Assembly: GCA_963921825.1 (NCBI GenBank)
Contig: OY997594.1
Span: 15,629,001 to 15,693,000, forward strand
Length of the DNA: 64,000 nucleotides
DNA from: Erodium maritimum
Taxonomy: Eukaryota; Streptophyta; Magnoliopsida; Geraniales; Geraniaceae
Reading direction: 5' to 3'
Below are positions 46,975 to 59,111 of the stretch, in pieces; within the stretch, counting starts at the first letter, position 1; each line of letters opens with the position of its first letter. The notes beneath the pieces are model-generated. The model worked only from the letters and a program-made list of their open reading frames with translations, was not told the DNA's origin and did no database searches. Made by a program: the position numbers and the translations under genes.

Positions 46975-48420
46975 ATTGCATTGTTATTCTGGAGTCAGAA
47001 ACGCTCCCAAGTATGGGGACTTTGAAGCACAAAGGCATTGGATGGAGATCACAATCAATCTTCCTGCAAAGGATTGGTACCTTAACAGCACCGCCAATGA
47101 TCTCAGTTATTAGGGACTCGATTACCCTACTCTCTCTGCATACCAATGTTATGTTTACAGGCTATTCCTCAGATTCTTCCATCCCGAATCTGTTTCCCTC
47201 TTCAGTTCGGTCCTATCTTGTGTGTGTAATATTATACTGGCTATTTAGGGGTAATTGCTTTAAAGCACCCTTTTGAATCGTTGACTCGGTAAACCAGCTT
47301 TTGACAAAATGTGCACTTTAAATTACCCTTTTATTTGAGAACGGTTCTGAACCGAACCCTTTTTTTAATGCTCTCTGCTATAGTCATTTTACCTTCTGTA
47401 ATTGGACGATTCAAAAGAGTAGTTAAGTTCACAATTTACCTTCTGCTATTTTCTTTCAGAAAGAACTTGTTTCTTCTATCCTGTTCAGTCTTGCCCTCAA
47501 CCACGAACAAGTATTTTCGCACTCAGTTATGTCAAAGTTCTCACTTTCCAATTCTGATTGACTGTTAAAACATTGTTCGATAGAAGTTTATATGCAAAGG
47601 TGTTACTATTAAGAATAGTATGAAATGCAGCTATTCCTTGTACTTACAAAATACTCTAATATATATAGAGGTGAACTAATTGTATCAAATAAATTTACAA
47701 TCTCACTGGAATTTATTTCTCTTTCTCTTGCATGATTGTTTTGGGTGGGTGTTTTTATGTCTTGTGCAGATGAGTGCATACTTTGCTCCAGCATCTGTTA
47801 GCTTTCTCTTCGGTATATGCCTAAGACGGTAGAACCTGCTTTTTTGAGATTTAAAAACTTGGCTTCATGGTCTTGGGAACATTTGCTATTGTTTGGTGGC
47901 CCTATCTCAATATAGTAGATGCCTTCTTTCCGGTAAGCAACCTTTCCATTTCTGAGTAATGAAGAGCACATTTTCCATTCACTATATATTATCTTGTACA
48001 AGAAGAGTCAGAAGAACCGTGAATTTTATTTTATAACAGAAGATTCACATACACAGCCATCAAATACACTATCTTTACTTCCATTGGTCAAATATCGTGG
48101 TTCTTGCTTTTCTTTTGTATATGTATTGGTCAAAGATTGGACCATGTGTTTGAAATTTGAATGCCTGATATTTATTTATTATTACACGGGAAGAAATTAG
48201 GCTACTATATGACTGTGTCTTGTTTTCATTTTAGTTAGTTAATTAGACATGGATTACCAACAATACCCCTCCAGAAATCCGTTATAACAACACCCTTAAT
48301 CTTGGTGCTTCTATCAGGTTCTTTCCCATCTTGCTCCATTTGAAAGAGGAATATACGAGGATTATACAGCAATTGTTTTGCATGTACTTAACTATGTGTC
48401 CTCCTGACTTCTGAGAAGTG
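46975..48420 (+). pseudogene. ALG6: ALG6-like alpha-1,3-glucosyltransferase pseudogene
   Basis: Three separated pieces follow the order of ALG6. 46979-47222 reads [20 protein letters not shown], then [15 protein letters not shown], a NDLSY-stop-GLDYP stretch and LFLRFFHPESVSLFSS. 47770-47932 carries YFAPASVSFLFG, CLRR and, in another frame, VLGTFAIVWWPYLN. 48315-48375 has VLSHLAPFERGIYEDY. ALG6 adds the first glucose to the lipid-linked oligosaccharide at the ER membrane. The Trp before GLDYP is a TAG stop (47111), other stops and shifts occur, and most of the membrane part is missing. Intron-like spacers remain, so it came from genomic DNA, not from processed mRNA. Confidence 0.85.
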
Positions 48421-50378
48421 AGAGGTATCCTTTCATTTACGAGGCAGTGATTATTCTTCTTTGTTTCTCTCAGTTTGTGCTGCTTGCTATTTACGCTAAT
48501 GTGTTAACTTATGAATTTCTGGTTTGTTGAAGTTGGTGCATTACAAATTACAATATATGAAACCAGACTATGTTGGTTGGCAAGTTTTTAAGGATTTCTC
48601 TTTGTTGATAGCCATATCCTTATCTTTCAGGGCTCTGAGGAAGACTAATGGGCCGCATTGCAAGCCTCTAAACACCAAAAGCCCAACAAAGTTGGGCTTC
48701 AATAGGGTACTTTATTTTAGATTTAGGGGTCAAGTGTTTGAACACTTGATTGGATATCTTTATAAACCATTAATACTATTACTTGAGAAGAAGACAATAT
48801 GCCTACTAAATCTAAATGGACTCTCTTAATGTAGAGCTTAACCATCAAATTCACACAGGTTGGTGCATTGCTCTACGTTTTAGGACTACAAACGATCGAA
48901 TCATCAATTGAAGAAAGACGTGTGATAAACTTATAAACATAATTACTTGTATCAATGAAAACGTCTTGTTATCTTATTATTTATATTATTCTTACATCTT
49001 TAATCATGTCACGGCAACAACATTAGCAAATCTCATGAGGCTGATAAATACCTTAAATGTTGGATGAAGACCTATTTACAAAAAAACTTTGACCTCATAA
49101 ACGAACTCAACCTCGACTGTACGTACGAGCATCTATACTTTAGAGAAAACAAATAATCAAATCAAACTCCTAAATACTCAGTACCTTTATATTCTTGGCT
49201 CCACCCTTTGGCCCTTCTTTGTGGAACACTGCCCTAACCAAGGGCACCTCTACGACCCTACCCACCCGCGAATATGTTCCTCATTCCTTCCTCTATACTA
49301 TACGTGTACGAGAGTCTTTGTAACAAAATTCTACTTACTTAGGTTTTAGTCCTCTGAAATTCTTGAGCTCTGTAGTTTTATTTAAGTGATATATTTTTAT
49401 TTTTATTTTTATTCAAATCTTACTCATTACATCTCTGCAATACTTTATTCTCTTTAATATCGAAAATCTAAATTCTGATTCTTTGGACTGAAAAGGTCCT
49501 AAACATACACCTAGCCTCTATGCATGTCATCTCCATCTCTTTTTACTGATTATCAATGTATAGTACTCGTTTTCTTCTAATCGTAGCTACATATTTGATT
49601 CGATTCTATTTACACATCTTTCCGCAATACCCTACATCTTTTTCCCCATATTTTTTTCCTACATATCTTAGACGCCTCAAAAGCTAATTGAATCGTACAA
49701 GTATCTATTAAAAGTGACACTACGAGTCTTTAACTCCGCATACATTAATACTCACCAATCGTGATTAGTTGGAAGGTTAATTCCGGGGTCAGTTTTGATT
49801 CTAAAGCAGAGATAAGGTTTTGATTCTCATTTAATAGGTTAATTAGTCAGAGAGATTAGTTTCATTTACTAAATAATCGTTAACGTTATGCTCTATCGAG
49901 TTTGAATATTATAATTAGCTACTAATCCCCTTTCGGTTTGGTTCTCTGTGTTCGTGATTCTTGGTCCACTTACAATGGGGAAATTGACTTCTTTATCAAA
50001 TCCAAGGTGCTGGTATTTGTAATGCTCTAATACTTTCTTTGTTTTTGTTGATTTGGGTTAACAGTAGTATCATTTTGATGCCTCTTGCATCCCTTAAATC
50101 TTAATGTAATAAACAATAGATCAAGTGCGTTAATTTCGTCAAAACTTTTGAATTGCCCTTAATCGGAGACTAATTGGTAATTGCCCTTGAATTGGAAACT
50201 AGATGATGGTCAAGAGAGACTAGTAAGTTAGCCACCGGACCAACCTAAGTAAGAAAGAAAATTAGAATAGAAACATTTATTTCTAACGTTTTATTTTCTC
50301 GATTCAATTTAAAGTAAATCAGAAGGGTAGATAATTTTTTGTTATATTTATGATATAAAAAGTGTGATTAATATTTGG
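48421..50378. other. noncoding spacer
   Basis: A/T-rich sequence with no coding, RNA-gene or transposon-end signal that I can support. A short frame at 48524-48829 has no recognisable motif. Confidence 0.4.
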
Positions 50379-50395
50379 ACTTTGTCGATAGAGTT

Positions 50396-50678
50396 TTTTT
50401 TTTTTTGAAACGAGTATAGAGGTATTGTATTACAGTAGATTAACAACTTTATAGGGTACACCATATCTGTCCAGGATTCTAGATATTTTTCCCGATCGAC
50501 CGTGGTCCATCAGGCGCTCATGGATCCATAAAAATAGTCTGCTTTGAATCGCAGATCCGAACTTAGGAGTTCATCCTACCGACATTTCAAAAATACTAAG
50601 ACCCAAAATCCTAATCCTAACTAACCAAAAGTTTTTCGACCTGAGACAAAATAAAAAGCAGGTATTAAATGTTCAAAT
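50396..50678 (-). mobile_element. retroposon copy R2, 5'-truncated, 283 bp
   Basis: It is flanked by ACTTTGT[C/T]GATAGAGTT (50379-50395 and 50679-50695), a 17-base duplication with one difference. The plus-strand left end is poly-T. Its sense strand contains AAGTTCGGATCTGCG and AAAGCAGACTAT, found also near the 3' end of the copy at 59112-60073. Confidence 0.88.
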
Positions 50679-50943
50679 ACTTTGTTGATAGAGTTAATTA
50701 CCTTTAGTATCCATTTTAAATTGATAACACTCTTTTAATATCCTGATGTATTGGTAACACTGTTGTACAAAATTTTGGTTAAGTTTACGCTATTTTGATG
50801 ATCTTTTTTTTATCAGCGAAAGCATATGATAAATTACCCTCTCCTGAGGAAGAAAAATGTTACAAAAAAACCACCTGTCTACAATCTGTCTACAGATTAA
50901 AGGCGGAAGTTCAAAAAATCAAAGTAAAGCAGTAAACAAGGAA

Positions 50944-51405
50944 TGGGTATGCAGACCCTATAGTGAATGGGTATGTAGATCCAGTAGTGAATGGGTACAG
51001 AGACCCTGAGTGAACGGGTACGCAGACCCCAAGTGAGTGAGAATGGGTACGCCGACCCTGAGTGAATGAGAGAGGGTACTCAGACCCTGAGTGAATGGGT
51101 ATGCAGACCCTGAGTGATTGGGTACGCAGACCCTGAGAGCATGAATGGGTACGCAGACCCTAAGAGCAAGAATGGGTACACAGACCCAGAGAGCAAGAAA
51201 GGGTATGCAGACCCTGGGTGGATGGGTACGCAGACCCAGAGAGTAAAAAGGGTACGCAGACCTTGTGAGAAAGAGTACGCAGACCCTGAGAGCAAAAAGG
51301 GTACACAGACCCAGTGAGTAAAAAGGGTACGCAGACCCTGAGAGCAAAAAGGGTACGCAGACCCTGAGAGAAAGGGTACACAGACCCAGAGTGAATGGGT
51401 CACTC
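50944..51405 (-). repeat. minisatellite, 18 units of about 24-27 bp
   Basis: The unit GGGTACGCAGACCCTGAGAG with variable GCAAAAA, TGAAT or GAAA spacers occurs about 18 times. All three minus-strand frames stay open and read LGLRTL or GSAYPF-type repeats, so these frames are repeat artefacts. Confidence 0.93.
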
Positions 51406-52047
51406 CAAACTGCATAACCTCACCGGCGAAGATCCAAGCCGTATCCTTGAAAAGCTGAACCGACTCTCATCTCAATATAAATGTCTGCGGCCAACACCAC
51501 AACGGCTGAGACAGATCCGAATTACCATACGAACCCTAGAAGAAGGCTTCTGAGGGGCGCATGGCACCCAAGAACTCGCCGGCGGTCAACGCCTTTAAAC
51601 GACGAGCTCGACCCACCACCAGGTCGAGAAGAAGCGAAAACAATTACTAAAGTAAGTATGAACGAATAGGATAGGCCTAGCTAAGCAAGGAAAAGGGCGA
51701 AGAAAAATACCGCATTGACCATCAAAGCAAGCACCCGTGTCGGGCCTCTACACGAAACCAGCCAACACCGAGAAACGCATGTAGGGTACCCGGTATTTTT
51801 ACCGAACATCAGGCTTGCCTTACTGCCAGACAACGGCATCTACCGATGAGGACAAAAACACTAACGCAATCCGGAACCGAGAGCCTGCACCAGATCAGAT
51901 CTGGCCAGATCAGGCTAGAAGCCCAAACTGATCAGGCCAATCTGGGCCAAGGCAGGGCAGGCCCAAGACCAGAACCGGGTCAGGCTGACCCGGCCCAGAT
52001 CCGGGCCAAACCCTACCCGGACCGCACCCGGACCCGAACCACCACAG

Positions 52048-52262
52048 TCGAAGAGACCGAGCCGCCATAGCCAACGAACCCATCGGACTGGAACGAGATC
52101 GGGAAGAGGAGGCTGAAGTCGCCCCGGCCGGTCCTGCACCTGAGCAACACGAGTCTGCTCGAAGAGACCGAGCCGCCACAACCAATGAACCCACCGGAAG
52201 ATCGGGAAGAGGAGGTTGAAGTCGCCCCGGCCGGTCCTGCACCAGAGCAACACGAGTCCGCA
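52048..52262 (-). repeat. imperfect direct repeat of about 105 bp
   Basis: GAAGAGACCGAGCCGCCA, ATCGGGAAGAGGAGG and GTCGCCCCGGCCGGTCCTGC occur twice in the same order (about 52049-52153 and 52161-52258) within the retroposon. Confidence 0.85.
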
Positions 52263-52727
52263 GAATCCGGCGCGTTACCGGCGAGCAAACCTCGGATCTG
52301 AACGCACCTGGCCGTGGTGGACAGATCTGAGGACGGGACTCCGGCAGTCGAACCACGCACCTCCTCCAGCCAAAAGACGCAGAGCCACGTACCTCCTTGC
52401 CTCCTTGTCAATAGCAACAGCACAAAGATTTCCGGCAAGAGGACGTCGACGACTCCGGCACGAAGGAAAGCCGGAGCAGATGCAGGAAGGAGAAAGCAAT
52501 CACTCATTAGCAAGGAAGAAGGAGGGGTAGAGGGAAGGGGATGAGGAGAAGGGAGTAGGGAGGCGGGTTCCTGCCGGCAACAACCCAGACGGCCGTCGCC
52601 GGCCGGAGAAACAGGGGCAAAGTGTTGTTGGCGGCTAGGGTTTGGTGGACACGTTTTTCAAGTCAGAGCAAAAAAGAGAGGGCCATTCACGTGTTGAATA
52701 TCAAAATGAAATTTATTTTGATGATCT

Positions 52728-53339
52728 GTGACCAATTCATAAGAGATATTAAATGATATGTGACCAATTCATAAAGTATACTAAATAACAGTTACCAAAA
52801 TAGAGGGACTGTTGTTAAACGTTACAAAACGTATGGACATGATACCAATAAAAAAAATGGTATAAAAGATAATTAACCCTTATTGATGATCCATAGAGAG
52901 GAGATTGACCAATATGGTTTTATGGCCTTAAAAACAAATGAATAACCCTTTATTCAAGTTTGGTATGTTTAAATTTGTGGCTACAGTATAACAACCAGAT
53001 TTGAAGACATAATTAGACGAGATTACTGAGGATATTTACAATCCAAATAGAGGGAGAAAGGGAATGAACTAATACATCTCAGAGACACATACATGCATAG
53101 AAATCAAAATTAAATAGGCAGATACCATTAGCAAAATAAAGTGGTCAAAATTAGAATTTAGGGTGTAATTCCAAGAATACCCCTCAGTTGTTGAACTTCT
53201 ACGAATAGGCCCACAATTGACTTTCCCAAGTGGCGTATAAATAGCAGAGGATTATAGGCTCAGAAATCTCTCAGGCTCACTTGACTAGTCCAAAAACAGA
53301 GCCACCACAGAGACAGACCAGCCTTGTTGTTGTACGACC
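52728..53339 (+). promoter_or_regulatory. CYP735A upstream region with TATA box
   Basis: A TATA box TATAAATAG stands at 53236-53244, about 95 bases before the ATG at 53340. No other gene is seen. A neighbouring retroposon ends at 52713. Confidence 0.65.
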
Positions 53340-55837
53340 ATGAGCGCGGTGGTGCTGACCAGCCTGTTGGTGGCGCTCCTCTCCCTCGTCGTCACGGTCG
53401 TTTACGAGACCGTTTCGTTCTACTGGGTCACACCCAGACGCATCAAAAAGATCATGGAGAAGCAAGGCGTGCGTGGGCCCAGTCCGAGGTTCCTTGTCGG
53501 AAACATCCTCGAGATGGCCTCTCTCGTGTCCAAATCAACCTCCCACGACATGGACTCCATCAGCCACGACGTCGTTTCACGCTTGTTGCCGCATTACGTC
53601 ACCTGGTCCAAACAATACGGTATTCCTCAAACTCCATGTCCATCCTTAAAACGGGGTCAAACATAGCCTGACCGATCACTTTATTGGTGTAGGGAAGAGA
53701 TTCATATACTGGAACGGGACGGAGCCGAGGATGTGCCTGACGGAGACGGAGCTGATAAAGGAGCTCCTGATGAAGTACAGCACCTCGTCGGGGAAGTCCT
53801 GGCAGCAGCGCCAGGGGACCAAGCATTTCATCGGAAGAGGATTGCTGATGGCCAACGGCCAGCATTGGTACCACCAGCGTCACATCGTCGCTCCAGCATT
53901 CATGGGGGATCGTCTCAAAGTAATTAAATCATTTCTGTTGTCACAAATTAATTCAATTAAATGTCGCATTCAACAAATTAAATAAATTAATTTTGAAATT
54001 GGAACAGAGCTACGCAGGGTACATGGTGGAGTGCACAAAGAAGATGCTGGATTCGCTGGCAAATGCCGTGGAAACCGGAGAATCCGAATTCGAGATCGGA
54101 GAGTACATGACGAAGCTCACCGCCGAGATCATCTCGAGGACGGAGTTCGACACGAGCTACGAGAAGGGGAAGCAGATATTCCACCTCCTCAACGTGCTCC
54201 AGAAGCTGTGCGCGCAGGCCACGCGCCGCCTCTGCTTCCCGGGCAGCAGGTTCCTGCCGAGCAAGTACAACCGGGAGATAAAGGCGCTCAAGGCGGAGGT
54301 GGAGAGGCTGCTCATGGAGATCATCCAGAGCCGCAAGGACTGCGTCGAGGTCGGCCGGAGCTCCTCCTACGGCAACGACCTGCTGGGAATGCTGCTGGAC
54401 GAGATGCAGAAGAAGAAGTCCATCAACGGCTTCAGCTTGAACCTGCAGCTGATCATGGACGAGTGCAAGACGTTCTTCTTCGCCGGACACGAAACCACCG
54501 CCCTCTTGCTCACCTGGACCGTCATGCTACTCGCCACCAATCCCACGTGGCAGGACAAGATCCGGGAACAGCTAGAACAGGTCTGCGACGGCCACTCCCC
54601 TTCCACTGACCATCTCTCCAAGCTCACCATGGTAACCATTTTTACCCTACTCTGTTTTTTTTTACGTATTTTAACCGGGAATCATGATTATTAATCTACT
54701 TTGAGTTTTGTTTTCACGATTCTAACCCGAGTATACCTTTCGTTGTATTTCTCAACTATGATCTTTATATTTTTTGTACGGATCATCGTTTGTCGTCAAA
54801 ATGAACAAAGACGTTAGTTTTGGATGAGAAAAATCCAAAATGCCCTCAGCAAAAAATGGAAAGGTCATAGTTGGGAAGTTCAGAAAAAAGTCAAGCCCAA
54901 CTTCAGGTTATTGACTTTTCTTGAGGGCATTTCGGTTTTTTGTCATCCAAAACTAACGTCACTGTTAATTTTAACGACAAACGATAGTTCGTGCAAAAAA
55001 TATAAAAGTTATAGTCGGGAAATGCAACGAAAGGTAAACACAAGTTGAGGTCGCGAAAACAAAGCTCAAAATAAATTAAGAACTATAGTTGTCCCTATTT
55101 TAATCGAACTAGATATTATTTTTGAATCAAATTAAAAGGGAAAGCTAGTGGACCCTAACAGTTACAGTACAGCTTGAGAATCCTCTGTCTTTGGTATAGT
55201 TTAATTTTTGTAAAAATAATGAAAATGCTTCCTTAGCTGCCTAGCAACGATCCTCCCCTTAATGCCAAAACTCAACTTTTTATTTCAATTCCCAAGAGAA
55301 GCCCATTTGGTTCAGCACCCTTTGACCTTGTCCAAAAGTCATGTTCCTAAGTCCTAAGTCCTAAGTTTCTGTCCCACTTTACCTGGTAACTCACAATTTC
55401 TCTTGTCCTACTTGAAGTTACACATGGTGATCAACGAGTCACTAAGGTTGTACCCACCAGCAACTGTCCTTCCGAGGATGGCCTTCCAGGACTTCAAGCT
55501 CGGCGACCTCCACATACCCAAGGGCCTCTCCATTTGGATACCGGTCCTTGCAATCCATCACAGCGAGCAATTGTGGGGCAAAGACGTCAACGAGTTTAAA
55601 CCCGACCGGTTCGCCTCCAAATCTTTTTCGCCCGGCCGGTTCATCCCCTTTGCGTCCGGTCCGCGGAATTGTGTAGGGCAGTCCTATGCCATGATGGAAG
55701 CCAAGATCATATTGGCAATGTTGATATCTCAGTTTAAATTTACTATTTCGGATAATTATCGACATGCTCCGGTCACGGTGCTCACGATTAAACCTAAATA
55801 CGGTGTTCAGATATGTCTAGAGCGGATAAAGAAGTGA
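53340..55837 (+). CDS. CYP735A: cytochrome P450 CYP735A, cytokinin trans-hydroxylase
   Basis: Exons 53340-53619, 53693-53919, 54008-54631 and 55418-55837 join in frame to about 516 residues, the length usual for CYP735A. There is an N-terminal membrane anchor (LLVALLSLVVTVVYETV), then TPRRIKKIMEKQGVRGP. Family phrases include LLPHYVTWSKQYG, GTEPRMCLTETELIKELL and GRGLLMANGQHWYHQRH. P450 marks are the I-helix AGHETT, ESLR (ExxR), FKPDRF, and the haem loop PFASGPRNCVGQ with the Cys ligand. The enzyme sits on the ER and turns isopentenyladenine-type cytokinin nucleotides into trans-zeatin types. Splice sites are GT-AG. Intron 3 is long because of a MITE. The gene looks intact; the paralogue number cannot be decided. 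Confidence 0.95.
54676..55095. mobile_element. foldback Mutator-like MITE in CYP735A intron 3
   Basis: The two halves are inverted copies over about 140 bases each: CCTTTCGTTG on the left mirrors CAACGAAAGG on the right, and GACGTTAGTTTTGGATGA mirrors TCATCCAAAACTAACGTC. TATTTTAA flanks the element (54667-54674 and 55096-55103), with a ninth base C/T, which fits Mutator-type 9-base duplications. Confidence 0.85.
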
Positions 55838-56129
55838 GTGGAATGTATGCTGAGTGATTTTGATCGTAGGCCGGTTGTTTTGTGAGAAAGGACTAAAGTT
55901 TTGGTAAACGTTATCGACATTGTTAAATCATATATTTTTTGTCATAAGGCTATAGTGAGGATGTGGGAGTGAGGTGATTTGTAATTTATGATTAAGCAAA
56001 GGTGATAATCTCACAAAAGTTTGTAGTACTTGTCACATTGTGTTTTTTATTTACATTCATTTTTTAGATTTTCTCGTTCTGATTATTGACAACCTTTGAT
56101 TTTTTTCACGTTCACTTTATCTAGATAAT
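55838..56129. other. CYP735A 3' flank
   Basis: Noncoding A/T-rich sequence; likely holds the 3' untranslated region. Confidence 0.4.
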
Positions 56130-56148
56130 AGACAAAAGAAATACAGGT

Positions 56149-56220
56149 TGTATCTGTTCCACCCCGCGCTCTTCACTTCAAAGAGTCGATAATTTAAATT
56201 TGTTTTGCTGATAAAAAAAA
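56149..56220 (+). mobile_element. very short 5'-truncated LINE insertion
   Basis: About 72 bases ending TTTTGCTGATAAAAAAAAA are flanked by AGA[C/T]AAAAGAAATACA[G/T]GT (56130-56148 and 56221-56239). The tail matches the LINE 3' ends elsewhere in the window. Confidence 0.75.
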
Positions 56221-56239
56221 AGATAAAAGAAATACATGT

Positions 56240-57119
56240 GTAACAATATGTTTTGCCTTGACAATTTTCGCTCTTATACGAGGTTTTCATCGAGAAATTA
56301 ATTTGCAATAACTTTCTTTACGGTCATAAATAAAAGAATTTACGATACACGAGTATTTTTGTACGAGTTCCTTAAAATGTTTTAGTAGTGTTTTTATCAT
56401 TTTTTTAGCAAAAGAGACTTTTTTATTAATTTCAACGAGCAACACAAAGAGAAAGAATTAGGGTTTGGCGGTAGATCGTTCTTGGACAATCCAATATATT
56501 GATCATAGAGTCGTAACTGATACATCATTTTGACAATTTGGGCTAAACGTCAAGAAACAAAAGCCTAAATAACAAAAATAATCAATCCTGGCTCAACTTG
56601 ATAGAAATGCGAGTGTCTAACTATTACTTGGTCTCCGGGAAATGACCTTCAATTTTCTGTAGAAAGTGGTGACTTGATCAGAGATAATTGTAATTGGTAT
56701 AGGAGGACAATCAACTTGAATCAATCGTGATGGGGTCGGGACGATTCTCCTCCCCGCAAATGCCTCATTGAACATAGAGAAATTGCATAGCACACCTCAC
56801 TTGATTATTTGGACCAATAAAGGCTCCTCCAACTATGTCGTTGGTCATGCACTTACTTCTGACGTAGAAAGGTAACACATGAAAAAGGAGAACTACCGCA
56901 ACAGATAATTATGGATCGTCGTTGGATACACACCATCCTAACAACGTGTTTATATCATTTGTATCCAAAATAAAGTCACGCATAGAAGAAGAGAGAATTA
57001 GAAAGTAAATGTAACTAAGTAATTAATGTGACAAGATTAATGTAATTATATGATATTATCTTTTATTATAGTTTATAAAAAATTAAATACACATTTAATT
57101 TTATTGTTCTATATATCAA
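56240..57119. other. noncoding spacer
   Basis: A/T-rich DNA with no supported feature. Confidence 0.35.
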
Positions 57120-58046
57120 TCACAAATCTACTGCAATGAACGAGAGTTTCTTGTGGCGGTGGTTGCAACTGGGAGTGGCAGGTCCGTTGGCTTCTCCACC
57201 GAAACGCTTGGTGACCCTCCTCCTTCTTCGGTACTTAATCCGAACGGGACAACGTTGGCGACAGAGGTGGGTCCAATGATCTTTGTGCAAGCCAGAGAAG
57301 TTGATCTGGGGTAGGGTTTGGTGGCCAGAGTTCTGGCTCGGGTCTGCTAGGGCTTCGGTGAAGATCATCGACGATGAGGGTCGTATGGAGGTTGGGGATG
57401 GGACAACCTCGAAACTAGCAAAGAGCAGCTATCCAGGAGGAGCGCAATCGATGGCGTCCACACTAGGAGGAGAGGGGAGTTGGCGGCAGAGAAATGACTC
57501 GGTGGGTCGTAAGGCTCTACCTTCTCATGAGGAGGCTTGGGTCCGTGGGGGCTCGGGACGTGGATGTGCCCCGGTGGGACTAAATCGTAACGTATTGACG
57601 AAGTGCAATGGAGCATACAGAATGACGGTGAGGGGCGGAAAGCTCCCTCATCTCTCACAATAAGTAATCAGAGGGTCGATGAGGGGTCCGCGAGGTACTC
57701 CCCCCTCATTGACCAAAGGCTGGCATCGGTTCCACCAAGTACCGACACAACATTCTCTGATCAGATCGGGAAAAACATTTTCACGTTTCACAAGGCCCTC
57801 GTTATCATCGAAGGGGGGACGACGTCAGCTGGCTCCTCGGGAAGATGCATAGTCCAGTTGAACTTTTTCAGTCCCTAGTCACAGGGCTGCTTAGACCGCC
57901 ACTCTCGGACTTCAGTATTCTCCTAGAGTACTTCGTAGAGTCGATTGGTGCCTATTCAGATCATGGGTTCGCTCGGCCCTATCTCAGAGTCGTTGTACCA
58001 GTTGCCTCAGCCGCTATCGCGACATTTTCCTATCAATACTTTTAGA
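57120..58046. other. GC-richer block with unrecognised short frames
   Basis: The base composition contrasts with the A/T-rich neighbours. Frames at 57283-57663, 57603-57878 and 57845-58045 (plus) and 57120-57658 (minus) have no domain I can name. It may be the 5' part of an old retroposon, but no tail or duplication is visible. Confidence 0.3.
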
Positions 58047-59094
58047 GCACTTCAGTGAAAGAGCACTTTCTTTAATTTCATGTATGTCCCACAATAGGTA
58101 GACTTTTTAGTTTTTTCTTTACAATTATTTCAGTTGGACGCTTATTATTAAAAAAAATCTAATCACTTATAAATATTATTTTTGTATTTGACGAGAACTG
58201 TTTCGAACCCTATTCGAACTATTCTTGATGAAATTACTATTATATTGTTAAGGATGCTTATGATTAAGTGATGGGTAAAAAGAGTCTAATCTCGATTTGA
58301 TATATGAATTATGCTCCACACACAATGATAAACAGTTAGATTCTTGTCATCTTTTCTCCCCAACTCATGTGATTAAGCATTGTAGTGCTCTCTTATCTTT
58401 CAAATAATAATAAAAATAAAAACCAACTTGTATTAATTTTTGACTAACGTTGTAGGGTCATGAATGATTCTGCTCCTCCGCATCCCACTAATGACTCTTT
58501 TGTATCTACCTATCCTAAATTCTAATATATCTTCTTTTTCATTGTCATTGTCTTCAAAAATGTAAGTATAAAACATTGATATGCTTATTATGCGTTTCAT
58601 GTTCGATGGTTTTCAAAAAAATGACTTCATGTGATGTCTCTAAAACTAGTATGGTGGATGATTTGAGAGAGATGTGTGTAAATGTGATTCATGTGTGTGC
58701 ATCACTAAAACTTTGTCAAAGCACTATCTCGATTGATTCTACGTGAGAAAAGAAAAGCAAGTCAACACACAAATGTAGGCAAATTCGTTCCATAGATGTA
58801 CAGAAATTGTTTTGGAAGTATTGGCATGTGTATAAATTTTTAGGATTAATTTCGTAAATATAAACTAGCCTATACATGGTTTACATGTACATAAATTGAT
58901 ATTAAACATGTCTAAAAATGGATTTATTAATTGCTATTATATAGTAGACTAATAAATCCCACGTGGGCCATAAATTGATATTACACGATTTATTGTATTA
59001 TTACGAGGTTTACATTAATATCTATCCTAGTTTCGTATGTGAATCTTGACCGCTCTGAATTATTTCATTCAAACAACAATGTATATGTCCATTT
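58047..59094. other. noncoding spacer
   Basis: A/T-rich with no supported gene. Confidence 0.4.
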
Positions 59095-59111
59095 AACTAT
59101 CCTTTTATACA

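Larger units (their letters stand above)
50805..52713 (-). mobile_element. non-autonomous retroposon with LINE-type 3' end, 1.9 kb
   Basis: The 14-base duplication TATTTTGATGATCT lies at 50791-50804 and 52714-52727. The element reads on the minus strand and ends in CGCTGATAAAAAAAA. Its last 100 bases resemble the LINE 3' end at 16826-16930 (CTGAGGAAGAAAA, TACAAAAAA, TCTACAGATT). The remainder is GC-rich and holds a minisatellite and a direct repeat. Minus-strand frames of 112-166 codons overlap each other and have no domain. It lies about 600 bases upstream of CYP735A. Confidence 0.85.

Noticed and set aside
51910..52513. Minus-strand ORFs of 112-166 codons upstream of CYP735A as a gene
   Set aside because: They overlap in several frames across an internal direct repeat in a retroposon that has its own target duplication.
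54824..55048. Small ORF in CYP735A intron 3
   Set aside because: It is formed by the MITE's inverted arms.
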